NCBI RefSeq assembly: GCF_001742285.1
Contig: NZ_MIEK01000006.1
Coordinates: 1-64,000, forward strand
Reading direction: 5' to 3'
Length of the DNA stretch: 64,000 nucleotides
Origin: Enterococcus rivorum
GTDB lineage: Bacteria > Bacillota > Bacilli > Lactobacillales > Enterococcaceae
Positions within the stretch are counted from its first letter, which is position 1; each line of letters opens with the position of its first letter. The position numbers and the translations under genes were made by a program. Of the stretch, positions 49,852 to 59,769 are shown in pieces. The notes under the pieces were generated by a model, which was given only the letters and a program-made list of their open reading frames with translations, ran no database searches and was not told where the DNA came from.

Positions 49852-49929
49852 TTTTCAATTCGAAAAAGGAGAGGAATCTAATCGATTATTTTTGTTAACC
49901 TAGAAGCAGAAAGGATAGGAGGAAATGAA

Positions 49930-51153
49930 ATGAAGAGTCCATTAAATGTTTTTTCAGAAATCGGAAAGTTAAAAACCGTAATGTTGCATCGCCCAGGTAA
50001 AGAGTTAGAGAACTTGATGCCTGATTATCTGGAGCCACTTCTTTTTGATGATATTCCATTTTTAGAGCAAGCACAAAAAGAACATGACTTTTTTGCAGAA
50101 ACATTACGAAAGAAAGGAGTAGAGGTTCTTTATTTAGAAGAATTGGCAGCGGTTTCTTTGACGGATGCTGATATAAAAAAACAGTTTATTCATGAGTATT
50201 TGAATGAGGCAGATATTAAAGAAGAAGGAGCTAAGCAATATTTGTTTGACATGTTATTTTCCATTGAAAAACCAAGAGAGTTGATTGATACAACCATGGC
50301 AGGGATTCAAAAATCTGAGTTACCAGAAATAGAAAAAAAGCATCTTTCAGATTTAGTTTCATCTGATTATCCGTTTATTATTGATCCAATGCCTAACTTG
50401 TACTTTACACGAGATCCTTTTGCCACAATTGGTCATGGTGTTTCATTGAACCGGATGTATTCCGTTACTCGCAGAAGAGAAACACTATATGGTAAGTATA
50501 TTTTCAATCATCACCCAATGTTTAAAGATGCTGATATTCCAATGGTTTATAGTCGCAATGAAAACACTCGAATTGAAGGCGGCGACGAACTAATTCTTTC
50601 AAAAAAAGTAATTGCTGTAGGTATTTCGCAAAGAACAGATATTGTTTCTATTGAAAAGCTAGCAAGAAACATTTTTAAAGAAGAGTGGGGATTTGAGCAT
50701 GTTTTAGCTTTTGATATCGGTCAGGAAAGAAAGTTCATGCATTTAGACACTGTCTTTACGATGGTGGATTATGACAAATTTACGATTCACCCAGAAATTG
50801 AAGGAGATTTAACTGTTTATTCGATTTCTAAGGGAACGAAGGACTTAGTTATTTCTAAAGAAACAGGTACTTTAGAGCATATTTTGTGTAAATACCTTGA
50901 ATTAGACAGTGTTTCCTTAATTCGCTGTGGTGGAGGGAATATTACTGCTGCGGCTCGTGAACAATGGAACGATGGGTCCAACACGTTGGCCATTGCTCCT
51001 GGTGAAGTGGTTGTTTATGACCGAAATACGATTACGAACAAAAAACTGGAAGAAGCAGGAATAAAGCTAAATTATATACCGGGTAGTGAGCTTGTCCGTG
51101 GGCGTGGAGGTCCGCGCTGTATGAGCATGCCGTTTTATAGAGAAGATATTTAA
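49930..51153 (+). CDS. arcA: Arginine deiminase
   Basis: 407 residues, normal length. It hydrolyses arginine to citrulline and ammonia. The substrate-binding motif is [18 protein letters not shown], the catalytic Glu-His region is [10 protein letters not shown], and the nucleophile Cys397 is in [16 protein letters not shown] lies upstream of the ATG. It is the first gene of arcABC-arcR. The pathway yields ATP and raises pH. Confidence 0.97.
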   Translation: MKSPLNVFSEIGKLKTVMLHRPGKELENLMPDYLEPLLFDDIPFLEQAQKEHDFFAETLRKKGVEVLYLEELAAVSLTDADIKKQFIHEYLNEADIKEEGAKQYLFDMLFSIEKPRELIDTTMAGIQKSELPEIEKKHLSDLVSSDYPFIIDPMPNLYFTRDPFATIGHGVSLNRMYSVTRRRETLYGKYIFNHHPMFKDADIPMVYSRNENTRIEGGDELILSKKVIAVGISQRTDIVSIEKLARNIFKEEWGFEHVLAFDIGQERKFMHLDTVFTMVDYDKFTIHPEIEGDLTVYSISKGTKDLVISKETGTLEHILCKYLELDSVSLIRCGGGNITAAAREQWNDGSNTLAIAPGEVVVYDRNTITNKKLEEAGIKLNYIPGSELVRGRGGPRCMSMPFYREDI

Positions 51154-51172
51154 ATTTAAGGAGGGCAATATT

Positions 51173-52201
51173 ATGACAAACTCAGTATTTCAAGGACGTA
51201 GCTTATTAGCTGAAAAAGATTTTACAAAAGAAGAATTAAACTATCTTATAGATTTTTCAATACACTTAAAGGACATGAAAAAAAGAGGAATTCCTCATCG
51301 CTATTTGGAGGGGAAAAACATTGCGTTGCTTTTTGAAAAAACATCTACTCGGACACGTTCTGCCTTTACCGTGGCATCCATTGACTTAGGGGCTCATCCT
51401 GAATTCCTAGGAAAAGATGATATCCAATTAGGAAAAAAAGAATCTGTAGAAGATACTGCTAAAGTGTTGGGAAGCATGTTTGATGGCATTGAATTTAGAG
51501 GGTTCAGCCAAGAAGTTGTGGAAGATTTAGCCAAATATTCTGGCGTTCCAATTTGGAATGGTTTAACCGATGAATGGCACCCAACACAGATGATTGCAGA
51601 TTTTATGACCATCAAAGAAAATTTCAATACACTTGAGAATATTACCCTTGTTTATGTTGGCGATGGACGGAATAATATGGCAAATAGTTTATTGGTTACA
51701 GGTGCAATTTTGGGAGTGAATGTTCGCATTTGTGCACCTAAAGCTTTATTCCCTTCTGAAGAAGTAATCAACTATGCGAATGAATTTGCGGCTAAATCAG
51801 GCAGTCAATTAATGATTACTGATGATGTAGCAGAAGGGGTCAGAGGGGCCAATGTTCTGTATACAGATGTTTGGGTATCTATGGGAGAAGAAGATAAGTT
51901 TGAAGAACGAGTGAATCTTTTAAAACCATATCAAATCAATATGGATATGGTAAATAAAACAGGAAATACTGAAAATGGCAAATTAATTGTTTTACATTGC
52001 TTACCAGCTTTTCATGATGTAAAAACTGAGTATGGAAAAATGGTGGAAGAAAAATTTGGTATCACGGAAATGGAAATTACAGATGACGTTTTCCGAAGCC
52101 AATACGGTAGGCAATTTGAGGAAGCAGAAAATAGAATGCACTCTATTAAAGCAATTATGGCAGCTACGTTAGGGAATCTATTTATTCCTAAAGTATCGTA
52201 A
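51173..52201 (+). CDS. arcB: Ornithine carbamoyltransferase, catabolic
   Basis: 342 residues. It splits citrulline to ornithine and carbamoyl phosphate. The carbamoyl-phosphate motif is [10 protein letters not shown], the ornithine-binding region is [13 protein letters not shown], and the C-terminal HCLPAFHD carries the catalytic Cys. The position between arcA and arcC assigns it to the catabolic pathway. AAGGAGG lies upstream. Confidence 0.96.
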   Translation: MTNSVFQGRSLLAEKDFTKEELNYLIDFSIHLKDMKKRGIPHRYLEGKNIALLFEKTSTRTRSAFTVASIDLGAHPEFLGKDDIQLGKKESVEDTAKVLGSMFDGIEFRGFSQEVVEDLAKYSGVPIWNGLTDEWHPTQMIADFMTIKENFNTLENITLVYVGDGRNNMANSLLVTGAILGVNVRICAPKALFPSEEVINYANEFAAKSGSQLMITDDVAEGVRGANVLYTDVWVSMGEEDKFEERVNLLKPYQINMDMVNKTGNTENGKLIVLHCLPAFHDVKTEYGKMVEEKFGITEMEITDDVFRSQYGRQFEEAENRMHSIKAIMAATLGNLFIPKVS

Positions 52202-52262
52202 ATGCCAGCTTATTACATTGAGTTAATTTCTGCATACGTTACTTGAAGAAAGAAGGCTGCTT

Positions 52263-53201
52263 ATGGAAAAGCAAAAAATTGTTGTTGCTTTAGGCGGTAA
52301 TGCGATTTTATCGAAAGATGCAAGAGCCCAAGCTCAGCAGCAATCATTAAAAGAGACGGCTAAATATTTAGTCAAATTAATTCAAAAAGACTATCAATTG
52401 ATTATCTCTCATGGAAATGGTCCTCAAGTAGGGAATCTTCTTTTGCAACAGCAATTGGCAAATACGAAAGAAAATCCTGCGATGCCTTTAGATACGTGTG
52501 TTGCAATGACACAGGGAAGTATTGGGTATTGGTTAGAAAATGCGTTAGTGAAAGAAATGAACAAAGTAGGTATTCGGAAAAATGTAGCGACGATTGTTAC
52601 GCAAGTGATTGTAGCCAGAGAAGATCACGCGTTTCAACATCCAACTAAACCAATTGGTCCTTTTTTAACGGAAGAACAGGCACAAGAAGCGATAGAAAAG
52701 TCAGGCTCTACTTATGTTGAGGATGCTGGAAGAGGCTGGCGCAAGGTTGTTCCAAGTCCGTTGCCGATAGCTATTCAAGAGCAACAGGTCATTCAAACGT
52801 TAATAAATAATGAGATTATTCCTATCTGTGCTGGTGGTGGAGGTATTCCAGTTGTCGGTAAGGAACTAGATGGTGTTGAAGCGGTGATTGATAAAGATTT
52901 TGCCTCAGAAAAATTAGCGGAAGCGATAAATGCGGATTTGTTTGTTATTTTGACTGGTGTTGATGCCGTTTCTATTCATTTTGGCAAAGAAAATGAACAA
53001 CAATTGAAGCAAGTTACGGTCAGTGAATTGGAACATTATAAAGAAGAAGGTCATTTTGCTCCTGGAAGCATGCTTCCAAAAATTGAAGCAGCAATTCAAT
53101 ACGTAAAAGCTAGACCAAAAAACAAAGCGATTATTACTTCGTTAGAAAAGTTAAGTGAATTTGGCGAAGGTTCAGTTGGCACAGAAATTATCTTTGATTA
53201 A
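52263..53201 (+). CDS. arcC: Carbamate kinase
   Basis: 312 residues of the amino acid kinase fold. It transfers phosphate from carbamoyl phosphate to ADP. The motifs are [10 protein letters not shown] at the N-terminus, [25 protein letters not shown] and the aspartate region [15 protein letters not shown]. It follows arcB after 61 bp; the ribosome binding site is weak (AAGAAAGAAGG). Confidence 0.96.
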   Translation: MEKQKIVVALGGNAILSKDARAQAQQQSLKETAKYLVKLIQKDYQLIISHGNGPQVGNLLLQQQLANTKENPAMPLDTCVAMTQGSIGYWLENALVKEMNKVGIRKNVATIVTQVIVAREDHAFQHPTKPIGPFLTEEQAQEAIEKSGSTYVEDAGRGWRKVVPSPLPIAIQEQQVIQTLINNEIIPICAGGGGIPVVGKELDGVEAVIDKDFASEKLAEAINADLFVILTGVDAVSIHFGKENEQQLKQVTVSELEHYKEEGHFAPGSMLPKIEAAIQYVKARPKNKAIITSLEKLSEFGEGSVGTEIIFD

Positions 53202-53272
53202 GGGAGAATAAAAAGTAATGTTCTGTTGTAGTTTTAGTAGCAGAAGGCCATTGATACGTTGGAGGTGAAAAA

Positions 53273-53965
53273 ATGACAGTAATCGACGCGAAAGAACCAT
53301 TGAATGATCATATTTCCCGTACTTTATTAACGGATGAGGAATTTATGTTTATCCAAGAAAATATCTATTGTAGATCATATAAAAAAGGGCAAGTACTTTT
53401 TGATGTAGGCGACGAAAGAAACCGTATGTTCATCTTGAAAAAAGGGCTTGTGAAATTTGAGAGGATTGATTCTACTGGTAGCCTTTTTTATTTGAATTTT
53501 ATTAAAGAAGAGGTCATATTTCCTTTGGCAGGTCTTTTTACCGACAAAAATTATTTTTCTTCAGCAATTGCTGCAACAGATATCGAAGTTTACTATTTAT
53601 CAACGAAAATTTTTGAAAAAATTGTACAGGGAAATAAACAACTACTGCTCTTTTATTTTGAAGAGTTATCATCCGAATTGAAAAGACACATGCTCAAAAT
53701 TGAAAGTTGTGTAACATCAAGTGCCTCAGTAAGAGTTAAAAATACATTAGCTATACTAATGCATGATATCGGGGAGAGGACCTATGGCAATCAAATTTTG
53801 GTGCCTTATCCTATTTCTATGAATGACATTTCTCATAGTAGTGGCACAACAAGAGAAACGACGAGTCATGTCATAAAAAAACTTGTCAAAAAAAAGAAAA
53901 TTCAATATTTTCATAAAGAACTAACCTTTTTAGAACCAGATTATTTTTCTTTAGATTCTATGTAG
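53273..53965 (+). CDS. arcR: Crp/Fnr family regulator of the arc operon
   Basis: 230 residues. The N-terminal cyclic-nucleotide-like sensor domain (about 28-140) contains the KKGQVLFDVGDERNRMFILKKG beta roll. The C-terminal winged helix (about 150-220) has ISHSSGTTRETTSHVIKKL. There is no N-terminal Cys cluster for an iron-sulfur centre, so it is ArcR-like rather than Fnr-like. GGAGGTG precedes the ATG. Its place after arcC suggests autogenous control of the arc operon. Confidence 0.92.
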   Translation: MTVIDAKEPLNDHISRTLLTDEEFMFIQENIYCRSYKKGQVLFDVGDERNRMFILKKGLVKFERIDSTGSLFYLNFIKEEVIFPLAGLFTDKNYFSSAIAATDIEVYYLSTKIFEKIVQGNKQLLLFYFEELSSELKRHMLKIESCVTSSASVRVKNTLAILMHDIGERTYGNQILVPYPISMNDISHSSGTTRETTSHVIKKLVKKKKIQYFHKELTFLEPDYFSLDSM

Positions 53966-53985
53966 GGTTTCCCTGTACTTTTTCT
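53961..53985 (+). terminator. Weak terminator after arcR
   Basis: TGTAGGG pairs with CCCTGTA (two G-U) around a 3-nt loop, then CTTTTTCTT. It overlaps the arcR stop. The following 54000-54290 stretch has no gene and ends in a small hairpin (GATTGA with TCAATC) just before the next ribosome binding site. Confidence 0.45.
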
Positions 53986-54291
53986 TATTTAAAATATCTG
54001 AAAAAAATAGAAAGGAAAAGGGAATGGGACAAATAAATTAATCTTTTCAGGTTTTTAGTGATGGAAGGAATAGTGAGAAAAAATGTTTGTTCATCAAAAA
54101 AGCGTAAGTATTAGACTCAAAAAATATAGCCTATTTAAATTGATAGTATGTAATGTGTGCATTAAAAAGAAGTTTGCTCGTTTATACAGTTGAATCAGTC
54201 GATAGGTAAAAAGTTATATGGATTGAGGAAATAGCTCGCTAATTTGCTACTAAGATTGAACTCATTTTTGTCTCAATCTCAGGAATAAAAA

Positions 54292-55743
54292 TTGAAGAAA
54301 AAAGAGAAAAAATCATTGTCTTCCTTTAGCATCCTGTTTCTTATTATCATTGTATTAACAATTGTTTCTTGGTTACTTTCAGGTCAACAATTTTCACCAA
54401 CGATTCCTGCCGGAGGAACAACAGCAGTGGATCAAGTCGTTGGTGCTAAGATTTCAGATTTAGTAATGTCCCCTTTTAACGGGTTTCGAGATGCGATTGA
54501 TATTTGTGTATTTATTTTAGTTCTCGGTGGTTTTTTAAATATTGTGACTCAAACAGGTGCTTTGAAATCAGGTATCCATTCTGTCGTTAAAAAGCTAAAA
54601 GGGAACGAGCTGATTATTATTCCTATTTTGATGATTCTTTTTTCTATCGGGGGATCGACTTATGGAATGGCAGAAGAAACGTTACCCTTCTATGCTTTAA
54701 TCATTGTTACTATGGTGGCTTCTGGTTTTGACTCGCTGGTTGCCGTTGGAATTGTTCTTTTAGGTTCGGGCTCCGGAGTGATTGGATCAACGGTAAATCC
54801 TTTTGCAACAGGTGTCGCAATGGATGCGTTAAAGAGCGTCAATGTCCAACCGAATACGGGGATCATTTTGATTGTCGGGCTAATTTTATGGCTAACAACG
54901 ACTGCATTCTCTATTTTTTATGTTATGAAGTATGCTAAAAAGGTTAAATTAGATAAAGGTTCCACCCTCCTTTCTTTACAGGAACAAGAGGAGATGGAAA
55001 AGCATTTTTCGCAAGATGAAGATGAAACTACCCTATTTTCTAAAAAGCATAAAATGATTCTCAGTATTTTTGCTTTTTGTTTTTTAGTAATGGTGACGTC
55101 ATTAATTCCTTGGGGCTCATTTAATGTGCACTTTTTTGATGGCTGGACGGCTTTTCTGACTGGAAATAGTTTTGGTGATTGGTATTTTGGCGATCTTGCC
55201 ATGTGGTTTTTCTTAATGAGCCTGATTGTAGCAGTTGTCTATGGCTTCTCTGAAAAAGAAACAATCTCAATTTTTATTGATGGAGTCAAAGACATCTTAT
55301 CGGTAGTTTTAATTATTGTAGTAGCTAGAGGAGCTTCAGTTTTGATGGCAACCACTCATTTAGATTTATTCATATTAGATAAATCAGCTACAGCATTGCA
55401 AGGGTTATCACCTGTGCTCTTCGTTATTGGTGCATACGCTCTTTATTTATTCCTATCTTTCCTAATTCCTTCAACCTCTGGATTAGCCTACGTTTCAATC
55501 CCTGTAATGGGAGGATTGGCACATAATATTGGGTTAAGCCCAGATGTGATGGTCATGATTTTTGTAGCAGGTTGTGGGCTTATCAATTTGATTACACCCA
55601 CTTCTGGTGTCGTAATGGGGGGATTAGAAATTTCTAAAATCGAGTATGCTACTTGGATAAAATTTATGGTAAAACCAATCATTGCGATTGGGGCAATGAA
55701 CTTATTGGTTTTAATCATTTCAATGTTGCTACTATCGTCTTAA
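54292..55743 (+). CDS. YfcC family transporter of the arc locus
   Basis: 483 residues with about 12 membrane helices and a hydrophilic loop near 215-255. The sequence has YfcC/DcuC-type features (SIGGSTYGMAEETLPFY and GSGSGVIGSTVNPFATG; NLITPTSGVVMGGLEI). It starts with TTG at 54292, 7 nt after AGGA. Located between arcR and argR, it probably exchanges arginine for ornithine in place of the unrelated APC-type ArcD. The gene has its own 300-bp leader. Confidence 0.88.
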   Translation: MKKKEKKSLSSFSILFLIIIVLTIVSWLLSGQQFSPTIPAGGTTAVDQVVGAKISDLVMSPFNGFRDAIDICVFILVLGGFLNIVTQTGALKSGIHSVVKKLKGNELIIIPILMILFSIGGSTYGMAEETLPFYALIIVTMVASGFDSLVAVGIVLLGSGSGVIGSTVNPFATGVAMDALKSVNVQPNTGIILIVGLILWLTTTAFSIFYVMKYAKKVKLDKGSTLLSLQEQEEMEKHFSQDEDETTLFSKKHKMILSIFAFCFLVMVTSLIPWGSFNVHFFDGWTAFLTGNSFGDWYFGDLAMWFFLMSLIVAVVYGFSEKETISIFIDGVKDILSVVLIIVVARGASVLMATTHLDLFILDKSATALQGLSPVLFVIGAYALYLFLSFLIPSTSGLAYVSIPVMGGLAHNIGLSPDVMVMIFVAGCGLINLITPTSGVVMGGLEISKIEYATWIKFMVKPIIAIGAMNLLVLIISMLLLSS

Positions 55744-55771
55744 CTTGACTTCTTACCTCGAGGTGTACAAA

Positions 55772-56227
55772 ATGAAAAAAGATGAACGACAAAGAATATT
55801 GAAACAACTAATCATCCAGAATGAAATTGAAACACAAGAAGAGTTGCTGGAGTTACTTAAAAAAAATGGAGTAAAAGCTACGCAATCAACGATTTCTAGA
55901 GATGCTTACGAATTAAAAATTGTTAAAACATACTTGGAAAATGGGAAAACAAAATATGTCATTTTGGCTTTTGATGAAGAACAGAACTATGAACATAAGT
56001 TGCGAGAATCATTGCAGGAAGCTTTCAAAAAGATGGAGCGAATCAAATTTATTTTATTGATTCATACAGAATACGATCGAGCAGATGTGATTACGAATTA
56101 TCTGGATGATGTAGGATATGAAGAAATTGCTGGGACTGTTGCAGGAATAGATACGATATTAATTATCACTCGTTCCGAAAAAATGGCAAAAACGTTGGAA
56201 GAAAAAATTATAGATCTTGTGTACTAA
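55772..56227 (+). CDS. argR: ArgR family arginine repressor/activator
   Basis: 151 residues from the ATG at 55772, with GAGGTG 6 nt upstream. The N-terminal winged helix has the recognition region ATQSTISRDAYELKIVK. The C-terminal oligomerisation and arginine-binding domain has GTVAGIDTILIITRS, where the usual GDDT is changed so that the first Asp is Ile126 and only Asp127 remains. It lies 28 bp after the transporter. Likely role: arginine-dependent control of arc, perhaps with a second ArgR elsewhere. Confidence 0.9.
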   Translation: MKKDERQRILKQLIIQNEIETQEELLELLKKNGVKATQSTISRDAYELKIVKTYLENGKTKYVILAFDEEQNYEHKLRESLQEAFKKMERIKFILLIHTEYDRADVITNYLDDVGYEEIAGTVAGIDTILIITRSEKMAKTLEEKIIDLVY

Positions 56228-56249
56228 AACTCCTTATGTAAAATGAATA

Positions 56250-56291
56250 AAAAAGTGCTCTTTTCTAATTTTGTAGAAAAGGGTACTTTTT
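56250..56291 (+). terminator. Terminator after argR
   Basis: AAAAAGTGCTCTTTTCT (56250-56266) pairs with 56275-56291 over 17 bp with G-U pairs, followed by T-rich sequence. Confidence 0.8.
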
Positions 56292-56468
56292 ATTTTTACA
56301 ACAAATTAAGGATGACTCACAATGGAGAATTAGAAGAAAATTTGAATAAACAGTGAAAAAACGTTAATTTTTTCGTAATAGCGTTAAAAAAAATGATAAA
56401 ACCAAGACTTCTGGAGCCGTTTTCGGTAGAATAGAGTAGTGAGGAAAAATAGAAATGGAGGCACTCCA

Positions 56469-56966
56469 ATGATTGGAATGGCTGTAAAAGAACTATTGAT
56501 AGAGAAACAAGAAACTTTTCTAATACCAGCAGAAAATGTAGCAAATGTGATGTACTTAAATCCATTAAGTCATGCGCTACTTGTGTTGTCTCAAGTAAAA
56601 TATTCACGGATTCCTGTTCTAGATAAAGGGGATCGTTTTGTCGGCTTGATCAGCTTGTCCGATGTAGTAGATAAAATGTTTGATCTTACAAAAGTAGACT
56701 TAGAAAAGCTAAATGAGTTTACTGTTGCAGATGTTATGGAAGTGAATGTTCCTGTCATTAGAGAAGATTGGGAACTAGAGAACGTTCTCCATCTATTAGT
56801 CAATGCTTCGTTCGTTCCTGTAGTGGATGAAAAGCAACGCTTCAAAGGGATTATTACTCGCAAAGAACTATTAAAAGCTGTGAATCATATGGCTCATGAA
56901 CTAGAAAAAAGAAACCTTGTTATACCAAAAACATCTGACAAAGAATCAGAAATGAAAGTGATTTGA
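56469..56966 (+). CDS. cbpB: CBS domain protein, CbpB/DarB-like c-di-AMP-binding
   Basis: 165 residues from the ATG at 56469 (GGAGG 7 nt upstream). Two CBS motifs are visible: the first around SQVKYSRIPVLDKGDRFVGLISLSDVVD, the second around VNASFVPVVDEKQRFKGIITRKELL. The family (YkuL/DarB in B. subtilis, CbpB in Listeria) binds c-di-AMP, and the free form stimulates Rel and other targets. Position before dapH matches the Bacillus ykuL-ykuQ neighbourhood. It has its own promoter region after the argR terminator. Confidence 0.88.
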   Translation: MIGMAVKELLIEKQETFLIPAENVANVMYLNPLSHALLVLSQVKYSRIPVLDKGDRFVGLISLSDVVDKMFDLTKVDLEKLNEFTVADVMEVNVPVIREDWELENVLHLLVNASFVPVVDEKQRFKGIITRKELLKAVNHMAHELEKRNLVIPKTSDKESEMKVI

Positions 56967-56979
56967 AGGGAGTTAATTT

Positions 56980-57681
56980 ATGAACGCAAATGAAATTATT
57001 AATTATATAGGAAATGCCCAAAAGAAAACACCCGTTAAGGTAACTTTAAAAGGTCGTTTGAAAGAAGTGGTTTTCCCTGAAACAATTAGAGCTTTTACGA
57101 ATTGTAAAACAGGAACATTATTTGGCGAATGGGCAGATGTTAAAGACTTTTTAGAGATAAATCAAGATAAAATTATTGATTACGTTATTGAAAATGATGC
57201 GCGAAACTCGGCAATTCCAATGCTGGATATTAAAGAGATCAATGCAAGAATTGAGCCAGGCGCGATTATTAGAGATCAAGTCGAAATTGGAGACAATGCA
57301 GTTATTATGATGGGTGCGGTTATCAATATTGGTGCTGTAATCGGAGCTGGAACGATGGTTGATATGGGCGTGATTTTAGGCGGACGAGCAACTGTTGGAA
57401 AAAATTGTCATATTGGAGCAGGAACTGTTTTAGCAGGTGTGATTGAACCGCCTAGTGCTGAACCTGTCGTTATTGAAGACAACGTAATGATTGGCGCAAA
57501 TGCTGTTGTTCTAGAAGGGGTTCGCGTAGGAGAAGGAGCCGTTGTTGCTGCAGGTGCAATCGTTGTAAACGATGTGGCGCCATATACGGTTGTGGCAGGT
57601 GTTCCAGCCAAAAAAATCAAAGATATTGATGAGAAGACTAAAGGTAAAACCAGTATGATGGAAGAATTGCGTAAATTGTAA
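56980..57681 (+). CDS. dapH: Tetrahydrodipicolinate N-acetyltransferase
   Basis: 233 residues. After an N-terminal domain of about 80 residues, a left-handed beta helix of hexapeptide repeats (about 88-215) includes [21 protein letters not shown] and [17 protein letters not shown]. It acetylates tetrahydrodipicolinate in the acetyl branch of lysine/DAP synthesis. AAGGGAG lies upstream, and it follows cbpB after 13 bp. The partner deacetylase dapL, often next to dapH, is not in this window. Confidence 0.93.
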   Translation: MNANEIINYIGNAQKKTPVKVTLKGRLKEVVFPETIRAFTNCKTGTLFGEWADVKDFLEINQDKIIDYVIENDARNSAIPMLDIKEINARIEPGAIIRDQVEIGDNAVIMMGAVINIGAVIGAGTMVDMGVILGGRATVGKNCHIGAGTVLAGVIEPPSAEPVVIEDNVMIGANAVVLEGVRVGEGAVVAAGAIVVNDVAPYTVVAGVPAKKIKDIDEKTKGKTSMMEELRKL

Positions 57682-57761
57682 AAGTTGATGGATGGAAGTA
57701 GGCTGAATGTTAGTATTTGGTCTACTTTTTTATGGATTAACTTAGTAAAGGTGGGGTAAAA

Positions 57762-58490
57762 ATGATTCAAGATTGGAACGCAATGATTGAATTCTTAGCA
57801 GATCAAGAAGAGGTAGACAGAAGGTATGATTTAGCTATTTTAGCAGGAAATTGCTTGCCTTATCTGGCAGATGAAATGGCGAAAATATACCAAGAAAAAA
57901 GAGCAAAAAAGCTGATGCTAGTTGGGGGAATCGGTCATGCAACGAAGCACCTTAAGAGAAATTTTCAAGAAAGAGGATTCTCTTATGGAGACATTAGTGA
58001 AACACAAATGTATTTAGAGTATCTAGAAGAAAAATACGCTATTCCTAAAACCGTTTTTTTAACGGAACATCGCTCAACTAATTCAGGAGAGAATGCAGCC
58101 TTTTCTTTAAAGATAGTAAACGAAGCCAGAAGTTTGGGAAAAAAGGTATTACTTTTAGAAGACCCTATTTTGCAGAAACGAATTAAGGCGACATTTAAAA
58201 AAGAATGGGCTAAAACAAGCGCTGTATTTACGAATTATGTGCCGGCTATTCCCTACGTTAAAGAGGTTGATAGGGAGATTATTTTTGAAGATTCTCGATT
58301 TAATGGATTATGGGAAAAGGATTATTTCTTTTCATTAGTTCTGGGAGAAATGTTTCGGCTACAGGATAATGAAAGTGGTTATGGACCAAAAGGAACGGGC
58401 TATATCGATGAAGTAGTTATTCCTGAGTCTGTGAACAAGGCGTATGAAAGGGTAAGTGATGAATACAATTATTCGAATCAACGAAATTAG
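57762..58490 (+). CDS. DUF218 / YdcF-like protein (cytoplasmic)
   Basis: 242 residues with the DUF218 core: a hydrophobic strand AILAGNCLPY, KKLMLVGGIGHATK, then TEHRSTNSGENAAFS (the region holding the conserved Asn and Glu) and VLLLEDPILQKR. It has no signal peptide or membrane segment. AAAGGTGGG precedes the ATG. The family includes SAM-binding YdcF and the ElyC/SanA envelope proteins; function here is unknown. Confidence 0.8.
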   Translation: MIQDWNAMIEFLADQEEVDRRYDLAILAGNCLPYLADEMAKIYQEKRAKKLMLVGGIGHATKHLKRNFQERGFSYGDISETQMYLEYLEEKYAIPKTVFLTEHRSTNSGENAAFSLKIVNEARSLGKKVLLLEDPILQKRIKATFKKEWAKTSAVFTNYVPAIPYVKEVDREIIFEDSRFNGLWEKDYFFSLVLGEMFRLQDNESGYGPKGTGYIDEVVIPESVNKAYERVSDEYNYSNQRN

Positions 58491-58494
58491 TGTT

Positions 58495-58535
58495 GAGAGA
58501 ATCTTGGAGAATTTTTTTCTCTTCAAGATTCTCTC
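58495..58535 (+). terminator. Terminator after the DUF218 gene
   Basis: GAGAGAATCTTG (58495-58506) pairs with CAAGATTCTCTC (58524-58535); a T-run lies in the loop and only a short one after it. Confidence 0.6.
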
Positions 58536-58618
58536 ATTTGTGTTCGTGTTTTGACCAAATAAAAAAATAAGATGATTCAAGAGCAAAGAAGAGGTAGCTT
58601 GTTCTTTCAATTAAAAAA

Positions 58619-58744
58619 AGGCTACTAGGCACCAACTGCTAGTAGCTTTGCTTTTTCTTTGGAAGCAACCTTTTTTTGAAAACGGGTTAAACTAGAGGTG
58701 GCAACCTTATTTATATAACACTAGCGAATAAGTAGGTTATATAA
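58619..58744. repeat. Dispersed intergenic repeat, copy 2, plus inverted repeat
   Basis: This stretch holds GCTACTAG paired with CTAGTAGC (about 58621-58646), the repeat blocks matching 49353-49403, and TTATATAAC (58711-58719) paired with GTTATATAA (58736-58744). The 58491-58899 gap has no gene. Confidence 0.55.
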
Positions 58745-58899
58745 AAAAGCTTTCTTTTAAGTCGATTTTTAAACAGTTCTTTTTTTACAGCTTTTTTTTA
58801 GTAAACAGAAAAGATTCATTATCAAGCACAAGCCGCCTTAGGAAGCACCTGTGAAGTTGTTTTCTCGCAAAGAACAGCTTATCAAGTATGAATGAGATA

Positions 58900-59664
58900 T
58901 CAATTTTTTAATTGGGCAACAAAGATGAATCGGTGTTGTTGATTATAAATGAACCCTTTATTCCTTAGTTCTTCGTATAAATAAAGCAACTCAGAAAAAT
59001 TGTTTTTAACAGAAAATTCAGGGAACTCCCAAGAAATCGTTCGCATATAATAAATTAAACCGTCCATATCAAAAAACTTTTGAGCAGGATAGTCTTCATT
59101 TGCATATAAAATAGTAAAGTGATTCATTTTAAGCTCTGATAGAACGGATGACAGGTGAAAATCAAATGGTTCTTTGTTGAAATGAGGAATCAGCTTTGAA
59201 GACAAGGTTAGACCATTCAAATCGCCAACTTGTTGGGAAATAAACCAACCATCCTTCTTTAGCACACGAGCAACTTCATTAACTGAAAAAGAGGCATGAG
59301 AGTTAACGATGATGTCAAAGTGATTATCTGGAAAATTCAAATAATCGTTTTCAGTGACAAATTGAACATCGATTCCTTTAGGTTTTAGCGTTTTTAAAAG
59401 TAGCTGATAATTTTTATCCCAGCCTTCAGTGACAGAAGTTTTGTGATAAGGATGACCAAAAGACTTTAACAGTTCTCCACCGCCAGTTCCTATATCAAGC
59501 AGATTCATATGAGGGTTTAAATAGCACTTCACTATGTTTTGATAGTTCCACGGTGTCTCTTCTTGCATATATTTGTTTTTCAAATAGGAAAAGTCCCATC
59601 CAATAAACGCTCGTTGCTTTTCCTCGCTTTTAAGCCATGCTTGCTTTAGTTTTTCTTTGTCCAT
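58900..59664 (-). CDS. SAM-dependent methyltransferase, class I
   Basis: 254 residues with a Rossmann-type methyltransferase core: NLLDIGTGGGELLKSF (motif I, about 54-69), then TEGWDKNYQLLLKTLK, FDIIVNSHASFSV and EVARVLKKDGWFISQQVG. The N-terminal part contains WLKSEEKQRAFIGWDFSYL. No membrane segment is present. AAGGAG lies upstream of the ATG. The substrate is not recognised. The upstream leader has attenuator-like features, which is typical of antibiotic-induced genes, so rRNA or drug methylation is a possibility but not demonstrated. Confidence 0.87.
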   Translation of the reverse strand: MDKEKLKQAWLKSEEKQRAFIGWDFSYLKNKYMQEETPWNYQNIVKCYLNPHMNLLDIGTGGGELLKSFGHPYHKTSVTEGWDKNYQLLLKTLKPKGIDVQFVTENDYLNFPDNHFDIIVNSHASFSVNEVARVLKKDGWFISQQVGDLNGLTLSSKLIPHFNKEPFDFHLSSVLSELKMNHFTILYANEDYPAQKFFDMDGLIYYMRTISWEFPEFSVKNNFSELLYLYEELRNKGFIYNQQHRFIFVAQLKN

Positions 59665-59666
59665 TG

Positions 59667-59769
59667 CTATATCTCCTTAAATTTATTATTTTAAGTTTAG
59701 CGATATAGCCTTATTTGATAGGAAAAAAGTTTCCTCGATATAGAGCCTATCAATTCCAGCTATATCGAG
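59667..59769 (-). promoter_or_regulatory. Putative attenuator in the methyltransferase leader
   Basis: On the mRNA (minus strand), arm 1 CTCGATATAG (59769-59760) pairs with arm 2 CTATATCGAG (59743-59734). This stem is followed by GAAACTTTTTT, like an intrinsic terminator. Arm 3 GCTATATCG (59709-59701) can pair with arm 1 over 9 bp or with arm 4 GATATAGC (59674-59667), which sits between the AAGGAG and the start codon of the methyltransferase. Mutually exclusive pairing is thus visible in the sequence. Confidence 0.6.

Noticed and set aside
49068-49929. Search for a hidden gene or tRNA in the 860-bp gap
   Set aside because: No frame with a ribosome binding site and reasonable length, and no cloverleaf with a CCA end was seen; only repeats and promoter-like sequence.
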